Source of the DNA: Dyadobacter sp. LHD-138
Lineage (GTDB): Bacteria; Bacteroidota; Bacteroidia; Cytophagales; Spirosomataceae
DNA length: 64,000 nt
Reading direction: 5' to 3'
Assembly (NCBI RefSeq): GCF_030929615.1
Contig: NZ_JAVFVU010000015.1
Coordinates: forward strand, 62,001 to 126,000
The notes beneath the pieces were generated by a model that searched no databases, had not been told where the DNA came from, and saw nothing but the letters and a program-made list of their open reading frames with translations. The position numbers were made by a program, and so were the translations under genes. Below are positions 7,892-17,200 of this stretch, in pieces (the stretch's first letter is position 1; the number at the start of each line of letters is the position of its first letter).

Positions 7892-10800
7892 TTAGAAAGT
7901 AACGTTCAGGCCAAAGCTCAGCGTCTTTAACATCGGATAGTCGTACAGTGTGTCCGCAGTGATATTCCGTTCAGGGTCAGAATCTTTATACTTCGAAAAA
8001 GTGAAAAAGTTCTGAGCATTGGCGAACAGGTTTAACTTGCTGATAGAGGCTCGGGAAAGCCATTTTTCCGGAAAAGCATAATTCAGCTGAATATTCTGAA
8101 CCCGTAGGTAGGATCCGCTCCTGAGCCAGGCGGTCGAATTCTGATAATTCTCCGAGCCGCCCTGTGGCGTGGTGAGTATGGGCAATCTCGCACCTGTATT
8201 TTCCGGTGTCCAGGAATCGGTTGCCCATTCTTTGGTTAGACCGGCTCCGTTGTTGACAGGATAAGCAAGATTGGCAGTAGGATAAATATTTATACCCTGT
8301 ACGCCCTGCAAATAAGTGTTCAGGCTGAACTGTCTGTAAGTCAGATTAATTGCGAAACTGTAATTCCACTTCGGGATCGACGAACCGGTAATAACCCGGT
8401 CATCGCCATTGATGGTACCACTGTTGTTGACATCCTTGTATTTAAGGTAACCCGGTTTCACGGCGCTGCTCACTTTTGCACTATTATTGATCTCTTCCTG
8501 GGTCTGGTAAATCCCCTCGCTTTGCAGTAAATAGTAAGAATCCAGTGCGTGTCCTTCTTTTAATATTCTCCGGCCATTAATAACCGTTTCGCCGTTCAGA
8601 TCGACGATTTCGTTTTTAACGTAACTAATTGCCGTACGGACGTCGTACTTGAAATCACCAAGCCGGTTTCTGTGACTCAGCGTAACCTCAAACCCTTTGT
8701 TATCCACGACTCCAATATTTCTTTGCGGTCCGTTCAGCGCCCCAACCTGCGAAGGGATAGCGACCTGACGTAAAATGCCGGATGTACGTTTTTTGAAAAC
8801 TTCAAACTCCCCGGAAAGCTTGCCCGACCACGCCTCTACATCCAAACCGGCGTTGTAAGTGGTAGTAGTTTCCCAGGAAATCCCCGGATCGTTGTATGAC
8901 CTCGTGGCTGCACCCGGCTGAAGCACATTCCCAAACGAATAATCACTACCCAGATCTACAACATTGAGATAACTGTAAAGCGGCACAGCCTGGTTGCCCA
9001 GCTTTCCTAAGGAGGCCCGTAGTTTCAACAGATTGATAAAACGGAGATCAAAGAATTTTTCCTGATCGATGCGCCAGCCCGCAGATAACCCCGGGAAAAG
9101 CCCCCAGCGATTGTCCTGACCGAAACGTGAAGAACCATCGTATCGTACCACTGCTTCAAGAAGGTATCTTTCCTTGAAATCATAATTCACCCTTCCGAAA
9201 AAAGAGGTAAGTCTGTCACGGGTTGTCACACCCGACACGACGGGATTTAAAGAGCTCGCATTCAAATCGGTCAGCGTATTGCCCGAAAGATTTTCTATGC
9301 TGGCACCGAAATTACTATTGTCAAAATCATTGTAGCTTGTTCCCGCCAGCGCAGACCAGTGGTGATGCGTTGCAAACGTTTTATCCCATGAAACGGTCTG
9401 AAAGAAATTGAGGTTTAAGTTGCTTATATTACCATTGTAAGACACGGTCTGACCGTAGTTCATGACGGCAAAAGTGAGCGGATCATACGTGTTCACCCTG
9501 GAATTAAAACGTCTTTCTACAGTATCAAGCTTGTCAAGTCCAAGATTGATACTGTACTTGATATCAAATGGGAGCTGATAATCAGCAAACAGTTTTGTGA
9601 AAATCCGCTGCACCGTAGGTTTACGATACCCTTCCCTGACCAGTTTCATTGGATTTTCGATCAGGTTACGTCCGGGCGTTCTGAAGGCAACGTTGCCATA
9701 TCGCCCATCCTCAAGATACGGTGTAAAAATTGGCAACACCCGCATCAGCGAACCGAAATATCCCGCAGTCCCGTCTGCTGGTTCAGTGGATTTTCTGTAA
9801 TTGGCAATGATATTAGCTCCTACCCGCAGGCGTTTGCTCACCTGTGAGGACAGATTCAGATCCACCGAATAGCGTTGGGCGTTGTCATTGGCTATGAGCA
9901 CACCTTTTTGGTTCATGTACCCAAGGGACAAGTTGTACAGCATTTTGTCGGATCCGCCGGAGAACTGAAGATGGTGCTGGTTCAACGTACCGTTTTTCAT
10001 CACCTTGTCAAACCAGTTGATATTCGGATAAGCATAAGGATTGGTGGCCATGCCGGTTCTGTACTGTTCAATCTGAGCATCCGAATAATCTACCACCGTT
10101 TTGCCTTCATTGCGTAGCGCCTGGTTTTTAAGCTGCATATACTGAATCGGATCCCAGATCACATCAGGCATCATCGTAGGGCTCTGAATACCATGGGAAA
10201 AGTTGTAACTGATTTTGTTTTTCCCGGCTTTGCCTGTCTTGGTTGTGATCAAAACAACACCATTCGCAGCACGTGACCCGTAAATGGCAGCAGAAGCATC
10301 TTTAAGTACCGTGATGGTCTCGATATCATTGGGATTGACTTCATTCATATCGTACTCCATACCATTTACCAGTACCAATGGGTTACTGTTATTGGTCGTT
10401 CCAACCCCTCTGATCCGTATCGTGGCATTGTCAGCCCCTGGCCGTGAACCGGACTGGTTGACCCATAACCCGGATACCCCATGCATGGCCTGGCTGGCGT
10501 TGGTGACTGGCGTATTTTCTTTGGTCTTCATATCGAGCGTCGACAACGCCCCAGTCAGGTTCATTTTCTTCTGTGTTCCATAACCAACCACCACCAGTTC
10601 GTCCAGTGTTTTGTTGTCCGGTTTCAGCGTTATATTCAGGCCAGTTTTGTTGCCAACAACGACCTCCTGGGATAAATAACCCACAAACGAAAACACCAGA
10701 ATATCGGAAGCCGTTGGTGTTGCAATTTGAAATTTCCCGTTAACATCCGTTGTTGTGCCCTGCTGGGTTCCCTTGATCAAAACACTGACGCCTGGCAAAG

Positions 10801-11029
10801 CAGCGCCCGTTTCGTCAGTAACAGTCCCGGTAAGACTTTGTTCCACAAGGCTTTCAATAGCTCCGACCGAACTCACTGGTGACTTTTTTTCATTTTTAAG
10901 TAGCATCCGCCGCCCCTCCGCTTCACGGGCATTGGAAAATCCGCAAAAAAATAAAATGATGATCATTTGATAAAATGACACTTTCATTCCGCTCCAGACA
11001 AGGGTCGGAATTTGTAATTTTTTGTTCAT
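7892..11029 (-). CDS. SusC/RagA family TonB-dependent outer-membrane transporter
   Basis: This 1045-residue protein has an N-terminal signal/anchor region and a carboxypeptidase-regulatory-like domain (about 67-150, including GTVTDETGAALPGVSVLIKG). The plug follows with the signature ELVVVGYGTQKKMNLTGA, then IRIRGVGTTNNSNPLVLVNG and VLKDASAAIYGSRAANGVVL. The C-terminal beta-barrel ends in SFGLNVTF with a terminal Phe. It lacks the STN domain found in the other two minus-strand-linked or FecR-linked receptors, so it is probably not a sigma-signalling receptor. It is paired with the following susD. Upstream lies a hairpin (11115-11147) resembling those at the two FecR-linked susC genes. Confidence 0.94.
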   Translation of the reverse strand: MNKKLQIPTLVWSGMKVSFYQMIIILFFCGFSNAREAEGRRMLLKNEKKSPVSSVGAIESLVEQSLTGTVTDETGAALPGVSVLIKGTQQGTTTDVNGKFQIATPTASDILVFSFVGYLSQEVVVGNKTGLNITLKPDNKTLDELVVVGYGTQKKMNLTGALSTLDMKTKENTPVTNASQAMHGVSGLWVNQSGSRPGADNATIRIRGVGTTNNSNPLVLVNGMEYDMNEVNPNDIETITVLKDASAAIYGSRAANGVVLITTKTGKAGKNKISYNFSHGIQSPTMMPDVIWDPIQYMQLKNQALRNEGKTVVDYSDAQIEQYRTGMATNPYAYPNINWFDKVMKNGTLNQHHLQFSGGSDKMLYNLSLGYMNQKGVLIANDNAQRYSVDLNLSSQVSKRLRVGANIIANYRKSTEPADGTAGYFGSLMRVLPIFTPYLEDGRYGNVAFRTPGRNLIENPMKLVREGYRKPTVQRIFTKLFADYQLPFDIKYSINLGLDKLDTVERRFNSRVNTYDPLTFAVMNYGQTVSYNGNISNLNLNFFQTVSWDKTFATHHHWSALAGTSYNDFDNSNFGASIENLSGNTLTDLNASSLNPVVSGVTTRDRLTSFFGRVNYDFKERYLLEAVVRYDGSSRFGQDNRWGLFPGLSAGWRIDQEKFFDLRFINLLKLRASLGKLGNQAVPLYSYLNVVDLGSDYSFGNVLQPGAATRSYNDPGISWETTTTYNAGLDVEAWSGKLSGEFEVFKKRTSGILRQVAIPSQVGALNGPQRNIGVVDNKGFEVTLSHRNRLGDFKYDVRTAISYVKNEIVDLNGETVINGRRILKEGHALDSYYLLQSEGIYQTQEEINNSAKVSSAVKPGYLKYKDVNNSGTINGDDRVITGSSIPKWNYSFAINLTYRQFSLNTYLQGVQGINIYPTANLAYPVNNGAGLTKEWATDSWTPENTGARLPILTTPQGGSENYQNSTAWLRSGSYLRVQNIQLNYAFPEKWLSRASISKLNLFANAQNFFTFSKYKDSDPERNITADTLYDYPMLKTLSFGLNVTF

Positions 11030-11114
11030 AAATTGATAAGGTCTAAGGTTTAAAATGCAACTTTAAACAAGTACATCGCCTCTTGTAAAGGATTTAAACT
11101 GACGTTTGCGTATA

Positions 11115-11147
11115 ATCCGGTAATGTTGACCCGTTACCGGATTTTGT
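11115..11147 (+). promoter_or_regulatory. Hairpin plus T-run antisense to the susC leader
   Basis: ATCCGGTAA (11115-11123) and TTACCGGAT (11134-11142) form a perfect 9-bp inverted repeat, followed by TTTTG on the plus strand. Plus-strand reading is antisense to susC, whose start codon is 86 nt away. The same hairpin geometry and a similar sequence occur at 57572-57603 and, in the matching orientation, at 62051-62019, each upstream of a susC. Compensatory changes keep the pairing. I could not find an exact TAnnTTTG promoter for an antisense RNA here, so it may be a terminator of a decayed or differently expressed RNA, or a DNA operator. Confidence 0.5.
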
Positions 11148-11481
11148 ACTATCCAAACGATTATTAAAAGGATTTAGCAATTATTTTTCAATCAAATCAG
11201 GTTGGGTTTAGGATGAATAAAGCTGCAAAATTGATCATTCAGTATTATCCCGGTATTACGTAGATTTAATCAGTGGATTAAGATTTGAGAGAATCAAAAT
11301 TGATGCAGAAGGCAATACTCCGATCTTTTCAGAGATTGATCTGTGATTTGAAGAACTTATTTGTCAATTTCCGCGCCGCTATAAGAAGGTAAATTCACAC
11401 AGACTGGATCTGAGACGGGCGTATAATATGCCGCTTTTAATCAGAGGAAGCGCGAGAAGCTTCCGCTTTTTCCTTACGTTA

Positions 11482-11643
11482 TCAGCTAAACGTTCGGTTG
11501 TATTTGCTATCTGCAAAATATTTGAGCGCTTCTGCGTCCAACTGCATTGTTCCGCTCAATTTATCCCGGAACGTAGCCGGATTAGTCACATCAGGAAATA
11601 CAACATGAATACCCGGAGCGCCTGGCACGACGGACAACCGCAT
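11482..11643 (-). CDS. Possible 53-residue small ORF or gene remnant
   Basis: The ORF starts at ATG 11641-11643 and ends at the TGA at 11482-11484. The peptide begins MRLSVVPGAPGIHVVF, continues PDVTNPATFRDKLSGTMQLD and ends YFADSKYNRTFS. Its composition is protein-like, with balanced charge and no low complexity, unlike the overlapping reading frames. It has no recognised domain and no clear promoter. It could be the 3' remnant of a lost gene or a genuine small protein. Confidence is low. Confidence 0.25.
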   Translation of the reverse strand: MRLSVVPGAPGIHVVFPDVTNPATFRDKLSGTMQLDAEALKYFADSKYNRTFS

Positions 11644-11809
11644 TCGCTCCGGGATGTTTATTTATTAAACTACAAGCCCTTTTCACGGTTTCATTTGTAG
11701 TGCTATCGGCCTTCGGAGGTCACGCCAATCCAAGAAACGACATTTTAGCCGATTGCTGATAGCCGACTGCCAACGTAAAACGATCTTGCAATATTATTTG
11801 TGAGAAGGT

Positions 11810-13252
11810 CTACTGTTTTACGAATTGATGTACCGAAGTTTCTTTCCCGGAAAGCTGAATAACATAGGTCCCGGGAAGCAATTGTTGTACATCAAAACGA
11901 ACGGGCTGATCACTTCCTGTAATGTTTTTATAGTCGATCAACAGGCCGTTGACGTTGAAAAGGTTGGCTTTGTTGTATAAATTGGGTTTAAACTTTACGG
12001 TGACCGGCAGTTGGCTGACAGGGTTAGGGTAAACAATCGAGGGCTCTTTATTGAACGGAACATAGACGGTCTTTATCCCATGATTGTGTGCTGCATCATC
12101 TAAATCTACCTGAGTCAGTCGGTAATAATTGTTGCCGTTATCGGGGTATGCATCCGTATAACTATAATTTGACGCAGCGTTTCCTCCAAACCCGGCAACT
12201 ATCTGTTTCAGAAAACTAAAACGTATTCCATCCGTACTTCTTTCTAATACAAAATGACTGTTGTTCACTTCGGCAACCGTTTGCCAGCTGATCAGCACCG
12301 TACCAGCTTGTAGCTTCACCGCATATTTGGTTAACGTTACAGGTAATGGCAAGTTACATCCACTGGCAACTCCTGCATCACTGATTAACCATCCTTTCGC
12401 TATAAGAATATTTCTGTACGGCAAAGCATCACTGGCATACTGCCTCGTAACCGCTCCCAATGTGAGGTTACTTGGGGTAGAAGCGTTTTGAGCCCATCCC
12501 CTCAGTGTCAAACCGTAATTTTCGCAATCTATCCCAGAGCTGTTAAAAAAATTGACCAGGTTAATACCTTCTTTCAATTGCCAGCTGCCGATATTCTGAT
12601 TAAAGGCAGTGGCCGCATTAAGCATCCCGGACATATCGGTTAACTTTTCGAAATTCCAATTCAAAACAGGCTGATTGAAGGCAGCGGCTCCAGAAAACAG
12701 GAAATCCATACGAGTTACGTTAGACGTATTCCAGTTATCGACAGGATTGTTAAAAGTGCTAGCGCCGCTAAACATATAACTCATGCTGGTTACGTTTGAC
12801 GTATTCCAGTTGTTAATCGGAGAATTAAAAGAACTGGCGCCATTAAACATATTCGCCATGCTGGTTACCAGGGTGAGGTTGGGTGCAGCGGCTGGTAGGC
12901 TGAGAAGGTTGCTACAACCTTGGAAGGCACCATTCATATTTGACCACACCATGTTCCCCCAGCTTTCCTCCGCCGTTAAGGCTTTTGCAGCATTGCTATT
13001 CTCATTCATCTTAATGGCTGTATATTCCCCTCTGATATAGAGCCGGTAGGTACCTGATTTAGGCATCAATGTATTTAAAGTCAGTGTGCCCCCTTTTGCC
13101 TGGTAGCTGCCTGAGTTAATCGCAACATTATCTACTTTTTCCCAATAATATCCGTAATTAGCGCCAGTTGATGGAATTTCTAAATGCGTATCGATAGCCA
13201 GTTTTTCGGTATCCCAAACTGTAATAAAAGCGTTGGTATGATCGATAATTGG
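11810..13252 (-). pseudogene. C-terminal half of a BspA-like (DUF285) surface protein with T9SS sorting domain, cut off by an in-frame stop
   Basis: An open frame of 480 codons follows directly, in the same frame, after the TAA at 13253-13255 that ends the upstream ORF. The first in-frame ATG is only at 13067-13069 (giving 419 residues), but clear homology starts at once: DHTNAFITVWDTEKLAIDTH matches DHAGAFITIWDTDKMSADTH of the upstream half. DUF285 repeats follow (MFNGASSFNSPINNWNTSNV, MFSGASTFNNPVDNWNTSNV). The end is a T9SS type A region: VTVKFKPNLYNKANLFNVNG, LLPGTYVIQLSG and VHQFVKQ. Alone it has no signal peptide and could not be exported. It is therefore either a nonsense-broken gene or one needing stop readthrough. 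Confidence 0.75.
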
Positions 13253-14200
13253 TTAGATCGAGCAACCAAATGATTCACCGGCATCTGAGAAAGTCCAGCC
13301 TTTATCAGATGCGAGGGAGTTCCTAAAGACCAGCGCATCGCTCGCATATCGAATGTCAACTGCATCTAAAGCAATATTTTGGGGCGTACTGCTATTTTGA
13401 GCCCACCCCTTAAGCGTTAATCCATAGTTTTTGCAATCCAATCCACAGCGATTAAAAAAAAAGACCAGGCTTACACCTGCTTTCAATTGCCAGTTACCAA
13501 TATTCTGGTTAAATGCAGTTGCCCCATTAAACATCCCGGTCATATTGGTTACCTTTTCGACATTCCAGCTCGCAATAGGTTGATTGAATGCAATGGCTCC
13601 AGAAAACATATAACTCATATCCGTTACGTTAGAGGTATTCCAATGGTCGACCAGATTGTTAAAGATGCTGGCGCCACCAAACATATACCTAAGGCTGGTC
13701 ACCTGGCTCAGATCAGGTGCGGCTATTGGTATATTTGCAAGGTTCGCACATCCCCTAAATGCATTCGCCATCGTACTCCATACGATATTGCCCCAACTTT
13801 CTACGGCGGTCAACGCCGGTGCTGAATTGGCGTTTCCCAACATACTGATCGCGGTATAGTTGCCTTTAATATATAGCCGGTATTTGCCCGTGTTATTGGG
13901 GATTGAAGGTATACTCAGGTTGCCGGATTGCGTGATATAATTTGCTCCGGCATTAATACCTGGATCGCCGACATTTTCCCAATAGTATGCGTAGTTGGTG
14001 CCTGTAGAAGGCACTTCTAAATGCGTGTCGGCACTCATTTTATCAGTATCCCAAATGGTAATAAATGCACCGGCATGATCCTGCGCTTTTACTGATATTG
14101 AATATAAAAAACAGCATAGTAGAGTAAAGAGCAATTTTTGGAAACAGGTGGATGTAAACCCGCCTGCCGGGATTCGCTGATCTCTGGTGAAAGTTTTCAT
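13253..14200 (-). CDS. N-terminal half of the BspA-like (DUF285) surface protein, ending at an in-frame TAA
   Basis: The preferred start is the ATG at 14200, giving MKTFTRDQRIPAGG, which matches MKNFFTNKRIPSGG of the neighbouring T9SS gene. A start 15 nt earlier is possible. A signal peptide ends near SISVKAQ. Then come a WDTDK/VPSTGTNYAYYWENV module and DUF285 repeats (MFGGASIFNNLVDHWNTSNV, MFSGAIAFNQPIASWNVEKV, MFNGATAFNQNIGNWQLK). Such repeats occur in bacterial surface adhesins. The frame ends with ESFGCSI and TAA, exactly where the second, paralogous module begins in the same frame. The protein has no T9SS C-terminal domain, so if made alone it would be exported but not surface-sorted. 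It lies 71 bp after the next upstream gene, probably in one operon. Confidence 0.8.
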   Translation of the reverse strand: MKTFTRDQRIPAGGFTSTCFQKLLFTLLCCFLYSISVKAQDHAGAFITIWDTDKMSADTHLEVPSTGTNYAYYWENVGDPGINAGANYITQSGNLSIPSIPNNTGKYRLYIKGNYTAISMLGNANSAPALTAVESWGNIVWSTMANAFRGCANLANIPIAAPDLSQVTSLRYMFGGASIFNNLVDHWNTSNVTDMSYMFSGAIAFNQPIASWNVEKVTNMTGMFNGATAFNQNIGNWQLKAGVSLVFFFNRCGLDCKNYGLTLKGWAQNSSTPQNIALDAVDIRYASDALVFRNSLASDKGWTFSDAGESFGCSI

Positions 14201-14271
14201 GTGTTTTATTGTCAAAAGAGGTTTTTACTTGGCAAAACAATGTGGAACCAGGATAATGACCTGTCAATTCC

Positions 14272-17200
14272 TTACTCCTTCACAACCTTTTTCGTAACCT
14301 CCCCGGCAGCGGAACGGATGGTCAAAAGATAGATGCCCGGCAGCATCTTATCCAGACCCGTGATCAGGCTTTCGCCAGAAGACGGGATCACCCGTTTTTC
14401 CACGGTTCCCACAGACTGGCCGTCCATTGAAACCCAGTGAAAGGTTACGGTTTCTCCCGGTATAAATTTGACTTTTACATACTCAGAAAAGGGATTGGGG
14501 AATACCGTAGCCTGCAGCGTTTGCAGGTTTCCGTCGCGACAGCTGGCTATGGAGCTGTAAGCGTAGCTGCCGTCAAGATCCACCATCTTTAGACGGTAGT
14601 ACAGCATAGCGCCTGCCGGGACTATTTCGGCATCCGTGTAGTTGTACCGATGCGTCTGAACGCCGACCGCGGTACCTTTTACCCGCGCTATTTCTGTGAA
14701 ATTTTTAGCATCCAGACTTCTTTGCACCGCAAAATAGTCGTTGTCTTTTTCCACTGTAGTTGCCCAACTTAATTGCCTCACATTTTCCTCAGCCTTTGCA
14801 TGGAAGGATACCAACGTAACCGGAAGCGGTACAGTGCTGATGGTCTGCATGCCGGCTTCATTGGTTTGGTTATTGGTAATGGAGGGTGACGAGCCACTAA
14901 AAGTTAGGGTAGCAGGATTGGAAGCACCGTTAATATGAAACGTTTTGTTGAGCGTACCGGTAGGCGCTATATTGGCCATCACAATCAGGTAAATTGTGCT
15001 TCCCCCAGCCAGGGAAACATTTCCAGTATTGAAGGTAAGCGTCTCCCCTGCCCCGGTTGAAGTATTATCGCTGCCAATCACCGAGCCAAGAACCCTGCCA
15101 TTAACAGCCCCAGCGTTCACCGTGGGCATGTCGCTCTGACACAAACTAAAAGAACTGATGTCACCGGCAGCATAATTGCCATTGGTGGTAACGTTAAAAT
15201 TTGTCAAAGTTGCTCCCTGACCGTTACCCATGACTACTTTGAGTACATAAAAAGGATGGTTTGTAGCAGCCGGGGGAGCATTGGATGCGGCCGTTTTTTC
15301 GGTTGAATAGGTCACCGTGGGTGCAACAATCGTCTGCCATTTTGCCACATCTGCATTTTGGTTGATGATGGTGGGTGTTGTGTTCTTGTAAGTAATGTTC
15401 AGGGTGCTGCTGGCCCCTCCGTTGATACCGATCCTCTTGCCTGCTGTGGCATTGGATTGTATATCTGCACTTAAAAAGAAATACGTTGTGGAATTGGCTG
15501 CAAGCGCCTGTTCCGTCAAACCGAAGGAGAGTACTTCCCCCGTTCCGGTGGCCGATACCGTACCCCGTGTACCGATAGGGCTAGCCGTTGCCAGGCTGGC
15601 GGTGCTATTCTTCCAGAGTCTGAACTGGCTGATATCGGCGGCAGTATAGTTCCCACTCGTATTGATCGCAACTGAGCTTAAAGTTACCGGAGCGACGGAA
15701 CCTACCTCTACTTTGAGTATATACAACAGGTGATTCACCGTGCCCTGCAACGCGTTTGCTGCCGGTACCGATTCCATGGAGTAGGTTACCGTGGGAGCAG
15801 TAATCGTTTGTAATCCTGCCACATCGCTCTGGTTGTTGGTGATGGTGGGTGGTGGGCTGGTGTACGTAATATTGAGGACGTTGCTGGCTCCGTTGATGCC
15901 AAAAGTCTTGCCAGCCGTGGCTCCCGGCTTTACATCCGCATTTACAAGAAAATAGGTGGTGGAACCGGCACCAAGGGTCTGTGCCGCTCCTCCCAAAGTG
16001 AGCGTCTCCCCGGCCCCGGTTAGAGAGGCATCCGCACCCCAATAGCTGGCCCCGGTCTTGCTGGGAGCAGTATTCCGCCAGATTGCGAATTGACTAATAT
16101 CGGAGGTTGCATAAGTTCCGCTGGTTTTGATGGACACTGAACTTAAAGTCACCGGTGCCGCAGGACCAACCACCACTTTGAGGATGTAAGCCGACCGATC
16201 AACGGTGCCCTGCAAAATATTGGCTGCCGACACAACTTCAGTAGTGTAAGTTACCGTGGGAGCAGTAATCGTTTGTAATCCTGCCACATCGTTCTGGTTG
16301 TTGGTGATGGTGGGTGGTGGGCTGGTGTACGTAATATTGAGGACGTTGCTGGCTCCGTTGATGCCAAAAGTCTTGCCAGCCGTGGCTCCCGGCTTTACAT
16401 CCGCATTTACAAGAAAATAGGTGGTGGAACCAGCACCAAGGGTCTGTGCCGCTCCTCCCAAAGTGAGCGTCTCCCCGGCCCCGGTTAGAGAGGCATCCGC
16501 AGCCCAATAGCTGGCCCCGGTCTTGCTGGGAGCAGTATTCCGCCAGATTACGAATTGACTAATATCGGAGGGTGCATAAGTTCCACTCGTTTTGATAGAC
16601 ACTGAACTTAAAGTCACCGGTGCCGCAGGACCAACCACCACTTTGAGAATGTAAACCGACCGATCAACAGTGCCCTGCAAAACATTGGCTGCGGGCACAG
16701 CCTCAGTAGTGTAGGTTACCGTGGGAGCAACAATCGTTTGCAGCCCACCCGCATCAGACTGGGAATTGTTAGTGGGAATAGGTATGGGCGTGTAGTAGTT
16801 GATATCGAACGCAGCGCCAGTTCCGTTGATACCGACCGTCTTGCCCGCTGTGGCATCGGACTTTACATTCGCGCTTACAAGCAAATAGGTAGTGGAATTG
16901 GCAGCAAGGTCACCTCGCAAAAAAAACATTGAGAGTGTTTCTCCGGCACCGGTTACGGCTCCTACCGTACCTGAAGAGGTAGCGTTTGTCAGACTAGGGC
17001 TGCTGTTCTGCCATATTTTGAATTCGCTGATCTCGGAGGTTGTATAGTTTCCTTTCGTCGGCAGCGCGATGGATTTTAACTTCACAGGTGACTCAGAACC
17101 TACCACTACTTTGAGAATATACAGCAATTTATCGCTGGTGCCCTGCAATACACTGGCTGCTGGCACAGCCTGGGTTGTGTAGGTAACCTTGGGAATCACA

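Larger units (their letters stand above)
11030..11809. other. 780-bp gap upstream of susC; no confident gene
   Basis: It holds the susC leader and a 9-bp hairpin (described separately). A GC-rich inverted repeat pairs CCCGGAGCG (11612-11620) with CGCTCCGGG (11645-11653). A second hairpin has GGAAGC (11446-11451) and GCTTCC (11459-11464), followed by a T-rich run. One short minus-strand ORF (11482-11643) is described separately. The rest is AT-rich with nothing I can support as coding. Confidence 0.5.

Noticed and set aside
11428..11700. Plus-strand 90-codon frame in the susC upstream gap
   Set aside because: Atypical composition rich in Arg, Phe and Ser, no recognised motif; it overlaps hairpins and the more protein-like minus-strand frame.
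15605..16507. Repeated antisense frames (145 and 89 codons) rich in Cys, Gly and His
   Set aside because: They are the complementary strand of the near-identical T9SS repeats; their similarity reflects the duplicated DNA, not a gene family.
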